From NCBI GenBank assembly GCA_019747875.1, contig JAIEQI010000006.1, forward strand, positions 88,321 to 152,320: a stretch of DNA of 64,000 bases, read 5' to 3'. Both the position numbers and the translations under genes were made by a program. Positions 18,594-27,902 of the stretch are shown here, piece after piece. The notes beneath the pieces were generated by a model. It searched no databases. It was not told the DNA's origin and was given only the letters and a program-made list of their open reading frames with translations. This DNA is from Candidatus Obscuribacterales bacterium. GTDB taxonomy: Bacteria; Cyanobacteriota; Vampirovibrionia; Obscuribacterales; Obscuribacteraceae. How positions within the stretch are numbered: the first letter of the stretch is position 1; every line of letters begins with the position of its first letter.

Positions 18594-20528
18594 TCACGGC
18601 GCAGCCGGAGTTATCCAAATCTCATTGTCTTTTGCGAGCTGGGCCAGCACCTCCGGTGGTGTCGCTGGATTTGCTGCTGTCGCTCTTCTGACTGCCGGCT
18701 CACGATCCTTTGCCAGTGCTGCTAAAATTTCAGCAGGCATGGATGTGTTTTCCGCCAGGCTTTTTCGCACCCAGCTGTCTGAATCGTCAACGAGTCGTTT
18801 CTGTGAATTGGAATCAAGCCGTTTGCTCGCAGCAACTGCGCACCTGACTTCTGCACTTGGATCCGATTCCAGCTTCATGAGAAGATCGCCAGGTAAGCGT
18901 GGACTCTCCGCAGCTTCGGCTCGCAGATCGGGATCTTCGTTTGTTACAAGCGAGGTCAAAACGTCCATTGGGCAATTCTTGTGTGGTGCAAGTAATAGCT
19001 TCAATGAGTCGCCACCATCGGCTGCCATAATAGAGATTGCTTCGCCCGGTAGATCGGGGCGGGTTAGCAGTATTCTGCGCAAGACAGAATCGCGCTTCTT
19101 CGAAATCTCAATAATCGTTGTTGTATCGGTTGCAGGGTTGCTCGCCAGAGCCATGATCACGTCGTCGGAATGATCTTTGGAAAGTGCCGCGAGCAATGCT
19201 TTCGGGCTTGATGGATTGAGCGCTACATCTTGGCGCACCTTTTCATTGATATCTTTGCTTAGCTCTTCAAGAATAGCGAGCGGCGTTTTCGGGTTACGTG
19301 CCAGAGAACCGCGGACCCGAGCAAAACTATCCATCTTTAAGACTTTTGCTGTTTCTGGCGTCAGTTGCGGATTACCGGCAAGCACGATCCGCACTAATGC
19401 TGAGGAGTGGTTTGCCAATTTGCTTTGCATGTCTTGCGTAAGATCTTGGCGTGCTGCAGTTGCCTGTGTAACCGCTAGAATCGGATCTGAGGCGAGCGCT
19501 GTCAACGATTCGCGCTCAAGCTTAGGGTTGAATGCAGCTGCGGCTCTTACCAGCGGGGATTTATCAGCAGCCAACTTGGAAAGAGTGAGAGCTTCACTTG
19601 ATCGATTATGAGCGACTGCTTCTCTCACTGCATCATGGGGATCAACCGCCAGCTGGGCTAGCACCGCAGGCGGTGCGTTCTTGTTTGCTGCCAGTTCCAC
19701 CCTTACTTCGTAACTCTTATCTTTCGAAAGCCTCTTTAGAGTCTCCGCCGGCGTCGAAGGATTACCAGCAACGGACTGTCTGACTATCATGTTTACGTCG
19801 TCGCTTAAATCAATGAGTGCTTGCGAGGGTGAGTTTGTGTTCGAACCTACATACGCCTTCACGCCTAGATCACCGTCTTTTGCCAGGTTCAGCAAAATAA
19901 TCGGCGAACTATTTTGACGAGCCATAAAAGTGCGCACCATCCGATCGCCTACGCGCAAGAGCCTGTGCTGAACATCTTGAGGCGAACCTGGATTGCGCGC
20001 TAAGCTCAATAACAAATATTCGGTTTGTACCGGATTGCTCGCCAGCTTTCGCAAAATTTCCGGAGGAGTTTTGCCATTGGAGGCCATCATTTCGTAAGTG
20101 CTTGGGTTTTGTCCTTCTGCCAATCGTTCCAGGGTTTCAAGTTCCGGAAGCTTGCTAGTCCTGAGTATTGCCTCACGCACGCGCTGATCGCTGTCGCCGA
20201 CCAGAATTGCCTTTAGTTCATCCGAGCAGTTGGGGTTGGCAAGTACTGCCATCCTTACAAGTGCTGAAGGGTCCTTGGAGAGTTCCTTTAATGAATCAAG
20301 CGGGCAATTTGGATTTTGGGCTGCTGCGATTTTTATATGTGGACCAGGAAATGCCTTACTCGAGGCTGCTGCGCTTGGTCGTGCAACGGTATCAATTGCC
20401 CCAGAAGCAGGTTGTTGAGAATAGCCGGCTTGTGTATAGCCAATCGACACCGCAAAGAGCAAGGCTACATGCAAACAGCGTGCCGACCTGGACGATGTTA
20501 GGGTTCCTGTTGGCAAGTTCAAAATCAT
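18594..20528 (-). CDS. Secreted leucine-rich-repeat-variant (LRV)/HEAT-like repeat protein
   Basis: About 20 repeats of roughly 24 aa, e.g. LAANKNAPPAVLAQLAVDPHDAVREAV / VALNPSSPKALLAALSKDHSDDVIMAL. Confidence 0.8.
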   Translation of the reverse strand: MILNLPTGTLTSSRSARCLHVALLFAVSIGYTQAGYSQQPASGAIDTVARPSAAASSKAFPGPHIKIAAAQNPNCPLDSLKELSKDPSALVRMAVLANPNCSDELKAILVGDSDQRVREAILRTSKLPELETLERLAEGQNPSTYEMMASNGKTPPEILRKLASNPVQTEYLLLSLARNPGSPQDVQHRLLRVGDRMVRTFMARQNSSPIILLNLAKDGDLGVKAYVGSNTNSPSQALIDLSDDVNMIVRQSVAGNPSTPAETLKRLSKDKSYEVRVELAANKNAPPAVLAQLAVDPHDAVREAVAHNRSSEALTLSKLAADKSPLVRAAAAFNPKLERESLTALASDPILAVTQATAARQDLTQDMQSKLANHSSALVRIVLAGNPQLTPETAKVLKMDSFARVRGSLARNPKTPLAILEELSKDINEKVRQDVALNPSSPKALLAALSKDHSDDVIMALASNPATDTTTIIEISKKRDSVLRRILLTRPDLPGEAISIMAADGGDSLKLLLAPHKNCPMDVLTSLVTNEDPDLRAEAAESPRLPGDLLMKLESDPSAEVRCAVAASKRLDSNSQKRLVDDSDSWVRKSLAENTSMPAEILAALAKDREPAVRRATAANPATPPEVLAQLAKDNEIWITPAAP

Positions 20529-20643
20529 CCTCCAAAAAGGCGCGCGCTGCGTCCAATTTTACAGGGTTGCAGGTCTGCCCGCATGCCTGTTGAAAAAAAG
20601 AAAGATATATCGAATTCGATATATTCATCGGAAAAGTTTCTGC

Positions 20644-22530
20644 TTATCCCTGGTAGACTTTGCGGACTATTTCGCGCAAAGCGTTTTTGTCCAATTCCTG
20701 GGATACGTGCTCAATGTACTTAACTTGCCAGTCTTCCAGCGCTTTAATGATGCTGGATAAGGATAGCGATGCTGCTTTAGCTGCGCCCATATCGATGCCG
20801 ACTTCGCATCCCGTGCCAATGTTGAGCGTGCGGGCAACAGCTGAATAGCCCTGACTTTCTCTCAGGGAAATTCGTAGCAATGCCTCTGAGTGATCGACGC
20901 CGATTTTTTCTGTCACCATTGCAATGATGTTGCGGAACTTGTCGAGCGGACCGGCAATATCTGATTTCGGAATTTGTGTTAGCCGGTAGTGCATTAGCCT
21001 GCCAATTGCCATCGCTACTTGCACTGTTTTGAGATCACCGATTTTTCTGATGATATCATTGATGGTGCACATGCCATCGGCAAATTTCCAGACTTTCTGC
21101 ATGTCTGAGACCTCCTCCGGACTTAACTGGTATCCTTCTTGTGGATCCGTCATTTGCCCTGTGCCCAGTAAGTTTCGCTGGTCTTGCAATTTTTCCAGAA
21201 CAGTCTTTGGACCTTTTTGGAGTTTCTTCCAGACTGCTTCGATGTTGTCACTTGCCAGTGCTGAGTCCAAAAGCAGTTTGTCGAGCGGGCGGTTTACTTT
21301 ACACTCTTCGTTTGCAAGATCTGGCGGTGCACTTCGCTCTAAGAAAACAAACACGCCTTCCTTCCAGACGGAAACGAATTCAGTAACTGCGTTGTTTCCT
21401 TTCAACTTCCCTTGTTTTGCGTGCGTCAATTTGCCTTGCTCATAAATGGCGCGGAATGACAGATCTCTGTAATCGACGGTTAATACTCCGTTTGCCCTGT
21501 TCCCTGAGAGGTTTTGCAAAACTCCAGCCGGGTCGCTGCTAACAAGGTTTCCGATGATGGTTTGTACGCCTGTTTCGCTTGTACCTAGAGTCTTCGCGCG
21601 TTTCTCTGAGCCTCGCTGTTGACCGAAGAATGCCTGATCCTGCAAGCAAATTTCCAGTTGGCGGGCGCTGAGCAATCCCTTTGCTACGCACATGGCACCA
21701 AGCGAAAGTCGCTGGTTTCCCTTCGCATTAGTCATAGCAAAAATGATGTCGTCGAGCTGCTCCCGGGTTAGCGTGCGTGATTCAACAAGGTAGTCTTTCA
21801 GCTTAAACGGTCGGCCGTTTCGGAATTGTTCGACTAGAAAAGGTATCTTTGGAAAAATTGGATAAATTGCGCCGATCTTCTCCAAGCCCCTCAGTTCATC
21901 AAGAAGATCGTTGAATGACAGAGATTGCGCAAGTCGCTGTGCCACTGAATTCAGTGGCGTGTAGTTGTCGATTGCACAGAGGACGAGATTGCGCTTCTTC
22001 GCACCTTCGACCCCTGCCTTTAACTTGATGCCAAATTGGGTTAATACCGGAATGACCGTGAAGAGAATTTGCTCTGATAGCCCCGTGCTGTCAGGACGAA
22101 TTTCAATGCTTTGTCCCATTGCTTGTTGAATGTGTTTGGCGATCGAGGTTGAATAGTCATAGACAGAAGAGAAGCTTTCAAACAGGTGAAATGACAAGAA
22201 TCCGGCCGGGGACTCTTTTATGAAAGCGGCAGCTTTGTCTTGCTTTACGAAGACCATGGCACCCTGGACTTCAAGAAGCGCGCGCCCGAGCGTCGCAGCT
22301 GCAATCAGCTCTTCGGTTGGGAAGAGAAAACCGGATTGGGAGGCGTCGATGATTATTACATCGAAGGTTCGCTTAGACTTTGAGAGTCCCTCAAGTTCGT
22401 CCATCAGCATTGATCCATACTTCAGGACCAATACATTTTCATGGGCGACACTTTCAGCAAGACGCAAAGTTATTTCGTCTGCTTCAGTTGCATCGTCGAA
22501 TGGTTTTCTTGGGTCTTGCATAGCTGCCAA
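20644..22530 (-). CDS. DUF4388/PATAN-like domain regulatory protein
   Basis: GVLQNLSGNRANGVLTVDYRDLSFRAIYEQGKLTHAKQGKLKGNNAVTEFVSVWKEGVFVF. Confidence 0.55.
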   Translation of the reverse strand: MAAMQDPRKPFDDATEADEITLRLAESVAHENVLVLKYGSMLMDELEGLSKSKRTFDVIIIDASQSGFLFPTEELIAAATLGRALLEVQGAMVFVKQDKAAAFIKESPAGFLSFHLFESFSSVYDYSTSIAKHIQQAMGQSIEIRPDSTGLSEQILFTVIPVLTQFGIKLKAGVEGAKKRNLVLCAIDNYTPLNSVAQRLAQSLSFNDLLDELRGLEKIGAIYPIFPKIPFLVEQFRNGRPFKLKDYLVESRTLTREQLDDIIFAMTNAKGNQRLSLGAMCVAKGLLSARQLEICLQDQAFFGQQRGSEKRAKTLGTSETGVQTIIGNLVSSDPAGVLQNLSGNRANGVLTVDYRDLSFRAIYEQGKLTHAKQGKLKGNNAVTEFVSVWKEGVFVFLERSAPPDLANEECKVNRPLDKLLLDSALASDNIEAVWKKLQKGPKTVLEKLQDQRNLLGTGQMTDPQEGYQLSPEEVSDMQKVWKFADGMCTINDIIRKIGDLKTVQVAMAIGRLMHYRLTQIPKSDIAGPLDKFRNIIAMVTEKIGVDHSEALLRISLRESQGYSAVARTLNIGTGCEVGIDMGAAKAASLSLSSIIKALEDWQVKYIEHVSQELDKNALREIVRKVYQG

Positions 22531-22826
22531 TCATCACGCCGAGCCGGACCGATGCAAAGGTCCAAAAACTTTATTCCCCGATTGGCTCTTCCCAAGCTCT
22601 TTTTAAGACTTTTGTTCAGTTTATTCGTGTCTGATATAGCTTATAGAGTCAGTTCAGTAGCCCTAGTTGCAGAATCAAGAATGATCAGGACGCTGGAGGG
22701 AAGGCTGCCTAGCTGGTCGTCAAGCGGCTTTCGGAGGTCTCAGGATTGAAAGTGGATGTCAATGGCTGATTTCGTTAATATAAGTCTATAATTGATAAAT
22801 TACTTCCGCCCTGTCTTCTAGATTTC

Positions 22827-23513
22827 ATGGCCAAGATTTTGTTGGTTGAGGACGACAAAATGATGGGTAGACTAGTTACCCTTCAGTTGGAACGCGACCA
22901 TTATGTAGTTGAGCGAGTTGACAGTGCCAAGGACGCACTTTTTAATTTGCGCGTCCATGATTACGACCTGGTTATTCTCGATTGGATGCTGCCAGATCAG
23001 ACAGGACTAGACGTGTGCCGTACTTATCGGAGTTCCGGTGGCAAGTTGCCTATACTAATGCTCACGGCCAAGGGCGAGGCGCACGACAAGGTGAGTGCGC
23101 TCGATACCGGTGCCGATGATTATCTGGTCAAGCCATTCGTGCCGGAGGAGCTCAACGCTCGTGTTCGTGCTTTGTTGCGTCGGCCAACAACGATAACAGG
23201 CAAGACTTTTCAGGTTCGTGATCTGGTCCTGGATACAGCCAGTCGACAGGTTAACCGGGGCGGGCGTCCAGTCGAACTGACGGCCAAGGAGTTCGCGCTG
23301 CTGGAGCTTTTGATGCGTCATCCGAGCCAGAGCTTCACAGTCGAAGCTATACTCGACAGGCTCTGGAAATCAGAGACCAACGCTTCTCTTGAGACGGTTA
23401 GGACTCATGTCAAAACTTTAAGGCGGAAGATTGGCGACAGCGAAGAGAATCCTATTATCAGAACTCGACGCGGCTTAGGTTATCGAATCGTCGGCGAGGG
23501 CGAACTCGGTTAG
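22827..23513 (+). CDS. OmpR/PhoB-family DNA-binding response regulator
   Basis: MAKILLVEDDKMMGRL, LVILDWMLPDQTGLDVC, winged helix VRTHVKTLRRKIGD...IRTRRGLGYRI. Confidence 0.95.
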   Translation: MAKILLVEDDKMMGRLVTLQLERDHYVVERVDSAKDALFNLRVHDYDLVILDWMLPDQTGLDVCRTYRSSGGKLPILMLTAKGEAHDKVSALDTGADDYLVKPFVPEELNARVRALLRRPTTITGKTFQVRDLVLDTASRQVNRGGRPVELTAKEFALLELLMRHPSQSFTVEAILDRLWKSETNASLETVRTHVKTLRRKIGDSEENPIIRTRRGLGYRIVGEGELG

Positions 23514-24310
23514 TGAAACTGAGCCGAAATTTCTTTGGCTTCCGAAGAGGCAGCGTCTGCATCGGAGCTGCGATCCTGGCTCTTGTAGAACGCTGCCAAA
23601 TTGTTGAGCGCATCTGCCAGTTTGGGTGAGTTTCCGTAGCGTTTCCTTATACGGTCAACGTAGGTCTTGAAGATATTCTCTGCCTCCGTCGTTTTCCCTT
23701 GGCTCGCGAGTACCTGTGCAAGATTCAATTCGCTTTGCTCTAAAGCATTTTTTGCATCGGCTGTGTAGTACTGCGAGCTAGTCATATTGGCGCCATCAAA
23801 AATTTTGATTACTCTGCGCAGAAGTCTTTCGCAATCAGTCGGGCGATTTGTCCGTCTGTATAATTCTGCCAGGCTGCTAAGTGTGTTTGCCACTTCTATT
23901 GATGCCGGTAGATGTTCCGGATTTTGAATTGCGTCAGTGAGGAATCCGCGAACATTTCTAAAATCACCTTCTCCATCTGCCAACGCTTCGGAATAATTGC
24001 TGGTTACTATTAGGGAGCGCTGGTAGTAGTGTTCTGCATCGGCATAGCGCCCGCGTTTGACATAGAAGTCACCGAGCTGACGCGCCAATTTGCCAGCCAA
24101 GGAGGACATCGCGCCCAATCCGGAGACAGCAGTTTTGAGCCCTTGTTTGTAATGGTTCTCTGCGTCTGAATATGAGCCGTCCGCATTTTCTTTATCGGCT
24201 TGCTCGAAAAGGGCTTCGGCATCGGATGCTGAATCTGCAAATGCAGGCAGCGCGCAGAAAAGGAGCGCGCAACATTGGGAAACTATGATAGCTGTCTTGT
24301 TGAAAATCAT
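23510..24310 (-). CDS. Secreted TPR protein
   Basis: Signal peptide-like N-terminus; TPR motifs; 3' end overlaps the convergent response regulator by 4 bp. Confidence 0.75.
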   Translation of the reverse strand: MIFNKTAIIVSQCCALLFCALPAFADSASDAEALFEQADKENADGSYSDAENHYKQGLKTAVSGLGAMSSLAGKLARQLGDFYVKRGRYADAEHYYQRSLIVTSNYSEALADGEGDFRNVRGFLTDAIQNPEHLPASIEVANTLSSLAELYRRTNRPTDCERLLRRVIKIFDGANMTSSQYYTADAKNALEQSELNLAQVLASQGKTTEAENIFKTYVDRIRKRYGNSPKLADALNNLAAFYKSQDRSSDADAASSEAKEISAQFH

Positions 24311-24320
24311 GATTTCAATT

Positions 24321-27002
24321 CTAGTTCGATTTCTGGTTACTTACAACAATAGTGACGGGATGTGCTGGTTTCTCACGAGCCGTGTTGGAGAATCGAAATC
24401 GCAATTCACTTGTGTTTGCTTCTATTAATTGAGTCTGCGGAGTTGAGCGAAAGATCGCAAGCTGAGAGTCATTGTAATGAGAAATAAACCAGTCGAACAG
24501 CGAAGTGGCAAGAACTTCTTCCAGCCAACGCACTAGATTCGGTGCAAATCCTAATGCTTTGGCGATGGAGTCTGAGACACTACCACCATTCTGAGCAAGC
24601 GCTATGACGAGGTCATTTACGACGGCACCAGAAGGCGAGGCTGCTATCTTCGGTTCGATCCCGGGAGCGCCGGCATCTTGCCGACTTCGCTCTAGTTGTC
24701 TGATTGACTCTCTAAGTATCAATCCCGCAAAAAATCGTTTGTCAAAAATGGGCTCAGTTTGCGTTTTTCGAATAGATGATAGCTGATTCTCGACTTCTCG
24801 AATTTCATCTGCGTTCAGCTTGTGATTAGATAGCGAATGGATGATGAGATCATCAATATCACGTTCGATCTTGTCTAATCGCGAAAGGCGCTGCCTATCG
24901 TCTTTGGTGGACCTCTGGAAGACCTGCTCTGGCTCTTCTTTCGATTGAATGATCCTGGTAATTTCCGCTGGAGGTTGAAACGCAAATGCGTTCTCTTTAA
25001 ATCGATCCAATTCCATTTTGATGTGCAGAGCTTCTGAACCGAGCTGTTCCATCATCGCAGCTTGCGCAGGTGTGAAGTCCAGGCAAGGAAGCTGCTTCAG
25101 GTCACCCACCTGGCAGTTGAATGTTGGGTTCAAAAGCTCAGCGCAGTACACGATGAAGGAGGAGTTAAGATATGCAAGTAAGAATTCAATGGAGGTCTCG
25201 ATTGGGAAAATCGATGATCCGCCGACATCGAAAATGCATCCCTGTGGCATCTTCCGCACTGCGAACTGCCCCGTATTAACGAAGGAAAAGGTTAGACCTT
25301 CGCGGAAATAATATGGCTCATTCTTAACTACCCAAGATATCTTGCCTTCAAGATATGGATAGTTTTTTCCAACCGCTTCTTTGATGTCTTTGCCGTCGAT
25401 TCCCCAATCCACCACGGTTTCAATCGGAGCTGACCAGCGTTCACTGCCGGCGCCTTTTACGTATGGATGCCATCGAACATTGAGTTCTTCTTCAGGGACC
25501 TCCCACCAGTATCGAAGAAATCTCTGATTATCGCTGGTGGCTAAGCCTTGTTTTATATCGGCTATCTCACTGAGCTTGCGGCAACCGGCAAAGAGCTGCG
25601 ATATGGATAATGGACATCGATAGTTGAACGAGCTAGCTCTTTGAGAAATGAAGTCCTCTTTGTATCGGATCAAGAATTCCTTTGCCAGATCGCTTTCTTT
25701 ATCGTCGGAATTTCGCAGATCGAGAAAGCTCATTGGATGGGACACTGCTGCCTCTTCTGCTCCAGCTTTGAGCACAATCAACATGCTGTTTATTTTCTCA
25801 CCAGATTGCAGAGGAAAGGCTCCCGGACCTAACTCAACCACTGAAACCAGATTGCCGTTTTGCAGCCATTGTTGACGAAGCTTTTCGTAACTGGGCAGGA
25901 ACAGCAATGATGACTGTGTGATAAATCCAACATAGCCGCGCGGTTCAGCAAGCTCCAGAGCTCGCACCAGGAATGCAGCGCTTAGATCATGATGGGCACT
26001 CTTGTAGTTTTCTCGAAGAAACGTTTTGAGCCGGCGATCCATTAGACGACGCCCAATATAGGGTGGGTTTGCAAGCACGCAATCCGCACCATCTGCCAGA
26101 GGGTGATCCTTGCCGAAATTACTAGCAAGACTGCCTGTCTCGACTTGCGTTATATCATCCTCTTGCGAAACATCAAACAGCTGAAGTTTGATGTGCATCT
26201 TCCAAAAATCAATTTTTGATTCGGCAAATTGTGCAGTAGCAGCTGAGACAAGCGCGAGTGCACAGGTCCACAAAGCTCCTTTATCGATATCGCACCCGCG
26301 CAGGTTAAAGTTGAGAATCCGCTCGATTGATAGAGCCGGCTCGATCTCGTTTCTCTTATATAAATCAACGATGTACTTGAAGGCTCTAATTAAGATGTGC
26401 CCGCCGCCGCAAGCTGGATCTAAGACTCGCAATTCTTGCAGCGCGCCGGCAGGTCTTTCCTTCAAGCAGGGCGATATCGTTTCTCTCAAAAGATAGTCTG
26501 TGATCCAAGCTGGTGTGTAGAGCTGTGTGAAATGGATAAGGTCATCTCGTGAAGTTTGCTTATCAGCTTGTTGTACTCGCTTTAGTGCTTCGCGCCGATT
26601 TTGTTCACACATCCATTGGTAGAAATATCCCTGACAGGTGAAACCATGTGCTGCAATAAGATCCTTGTGTTTGACTAAATCGCTCTCTAGTTCTTCCACG
26701 CATAGAGCCATTCTCGACCGCACGCGATCACCTGAGCTGTCAAAAAATGGATTTGCGTTGCTATAGGACGATTCAACCTTTTGGAGAAGCTCATTCATTA
26801 GCTCCGCCAGATTTTGTTCAGATTCACGCTCTATGGAGATCTGATGTGCGCTGCACAACAACATGATGTAAGCGCAGCGTTCTTCCTTGGCAGCTTTTGC
26901 GAAGGGCGCGCATCGAGCGAGTTTGTCATCTAGCTGCAGAAAAAGCTTTCGCAGTGCAGCTAATCGATTCTTTCTTAGCGTCGAGTTTGTGTTCTTTTTC
27001 AC
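24321..27002 (-). CDS. Eco57I/type IIG-like N6-adenine DNA methyltransferase
   Basis: Motif I LDPACGGGHILIRAF, motif IV ANPPYIGRRLMDRRLK, TaqI-like C-terminal specificity region; no adjacent restriction or BREX genes. Confidence 0.85.
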   Translation of the reverse strand: MKKNTNSTLRKNRLAALRKLFLQLDDKLARCAPFAKAAKEERCAYIMLLCSAHQISIERESEQNLAELMNELLQKVESSYSNANPFFDSSGDRVRSRMALCVEELESDLVKHKDLIAAHGFTCQGYFYQWMCEQNRREALKRVQQADKQTSRDDLIHFTQLYTPAWITDYLLRETISPCLKERPAGALQELRVLDPACGGGHILIRAFKYIVDLYKRNEIEPALSIERILNFNLRGCDIDKGALWTCALALVSAATAQFAESKIDFWKMHIKLQLFDVSQEDDITQVETGSLASNFGKDHPLADGADCVLANPPYIGRRLMDRRLKTFLRENYKSAHHDLSAAFLVRALELAEPRGYVGFITQSSLLFLPSYEKLRQQWLQNGNLVSVVELGPGAFPLQSGEKINSMLIVLKAGAEEAAVSHPMSFLDLRNSDDKESDLAKEFLIRYKEDFISQRASSFNYRCPLSISQLFAGCRKLSEIADIKQGLATSDNQRFLRYWWEVPEEELNVRWHPYVKGAGSERWSAPIETVVDWGIDGKDIKEAVGKNYPYLEGKISWVVKNEPYYFREGLTFSFVNTGQFAVRKMPQGCIFDVGGSSIFPIETSIEFLLAYLNSSFIVYCAELLNPTFNCQVGDLKQLPCLDFTPAQAAMMEQLGSEALHIKMELDRFKENAFAFQPPAEITRIIQSKEEPEQVFQRSTKDDRQRLSRLDKIERDIDDLIIHSLSNHKLNADEIREVENQLSSIRKTQTEPIFDKRFFAGLILRESIRQLERSRQDAGAPGIEPKIAASPSGAVVNDLVIALAQNGGSVSDSIAKALGFAPNLVRWLEEVLATSLFDWFISHYNDSQLAIFRSTPQTQLIEANTSELRFRFSNTAREKPAHPVTIVVSNQKSN
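24652..24688 (+). repeat. Palindromic repeat, copy 3, embedded in frame in the methyltransferase gene
   Basis: GGTTCGATCCCGGGAGCGCCGGCATCTTGCCGACTTC; read on the minus strand as ...RSRQDAGAPGIEPK... Confidence 0.9.
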
Positions 27003-27793
27003 TTAATCGCTAGTTCGCGTGAGTTCTCTCGAATAAAGCTAAGTGTAAGGTGCCAGGCGTCGTTTGCGGCCTCTGAATGATAAAACTCTCGCGTGTCATT
27101 GAAGAAAGCATGTTTGGCTGATGGATATACCTTTATTTGGAATGACTTGCCCAGGTCAGCCATCTTCTTTTCGAATTGTTTTATGTGGTCAGCGGTGATC
27201 AGATCATCCAACCCCGCAAATAGCCCCAGTAGGGGGCAGTTCAGACCGCCAGTATAATCAATCGGATGGCGCGGCTTCTGCTCGGTAATGTTTTGATAGT
27301 AGATACGCCCGTAATAATCGACCACCCATGCCAGAAGCGGCGTCCGGCAAGCAAACATGTACGCGATAGCGCCACCCATGCAATAACCGAGCGCGCCGAT
27401 TGCGTTGGGTCTTACGTGTTCGGAGCTTCGAGCGAGGCTAAAGACGGCGTGCATATCAGAGATAAGTTGTTCATCTGTGATTGATGCCCATACGTTTCTC
27501 ATAGCCGCCAGGTCATTTTGATCTGCAGGCAGTGCGGGGTTGTATGCAAACAGGTCTGGTGCATAAACAACTAAATTGGTTCGAGCGAATCTCCTGGCAA
27601 CATCCTTTATATGTTCATTAAGTCCGAAAATTTCATGAACTAATATTATCGCCGGGTATTGCTTGTCATCATCCGGGCCGACCCGAAATACAGGTAGCGT
27701 TCCACCGGGACGAGCAAGGCTGTAGAACGTTTCGCTCAGTTCTGGTTTGTTTTGGTCTCGCGACTCAGTTGACATGACAAGTACTCCAAACAA
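26999..27793 (-). CDS. Dienelactone hydrolase family protein
   Basis: ILVHEIFGLNEHIKDVARRFA; GALGYCMGGAIAY; SAKHAFFND; 4-bp overlap with the downstream methyltransferase start. Confidence 0.9.
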   Translation of the reverse strand: MFGVLVMSTESRDQNKPELSETFYSLARPGGTLPVFRVGPDDDKQYPAIILVHEIFGLNEHIKDVARRFARTNLVVYAPDLFAYNPALPADQNDLAAMRNVWASITDEQLISDMHAVFSLARSSEHVRPNAIGALGYCMGGAIAYMFACRTPLLAWVVDYYGRIYYQNITEQKPRHPIDYTGGLNCPLLGLFAGLDDLITADHIKQFEKKMADLGKSFQIKVYPSAKHAFFNDTREFYHSEAANDAWHLTLSFIRENSRELAIK

Positions 27794-27902
27794 ACTCTAA
27801 TCGTTGCTAAGTAGTTCTTTAGCCTGAGAAAATAGTGGAATAGCTTGATTGTATCTCCACTAAAGACGCTGATAGACTGGGCAATAGATAAATTTAGTCT
27901 GT

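Noticed and set aside
24321-27002. Complete restriction-modification, BREX or DISARM defence island around the methyltransferase
   Set aside because: Neighbours are TPR, dienelactone hydrolase and response regulator genes; no nuclease, helicase, PglZ or Brx-like genes visible.
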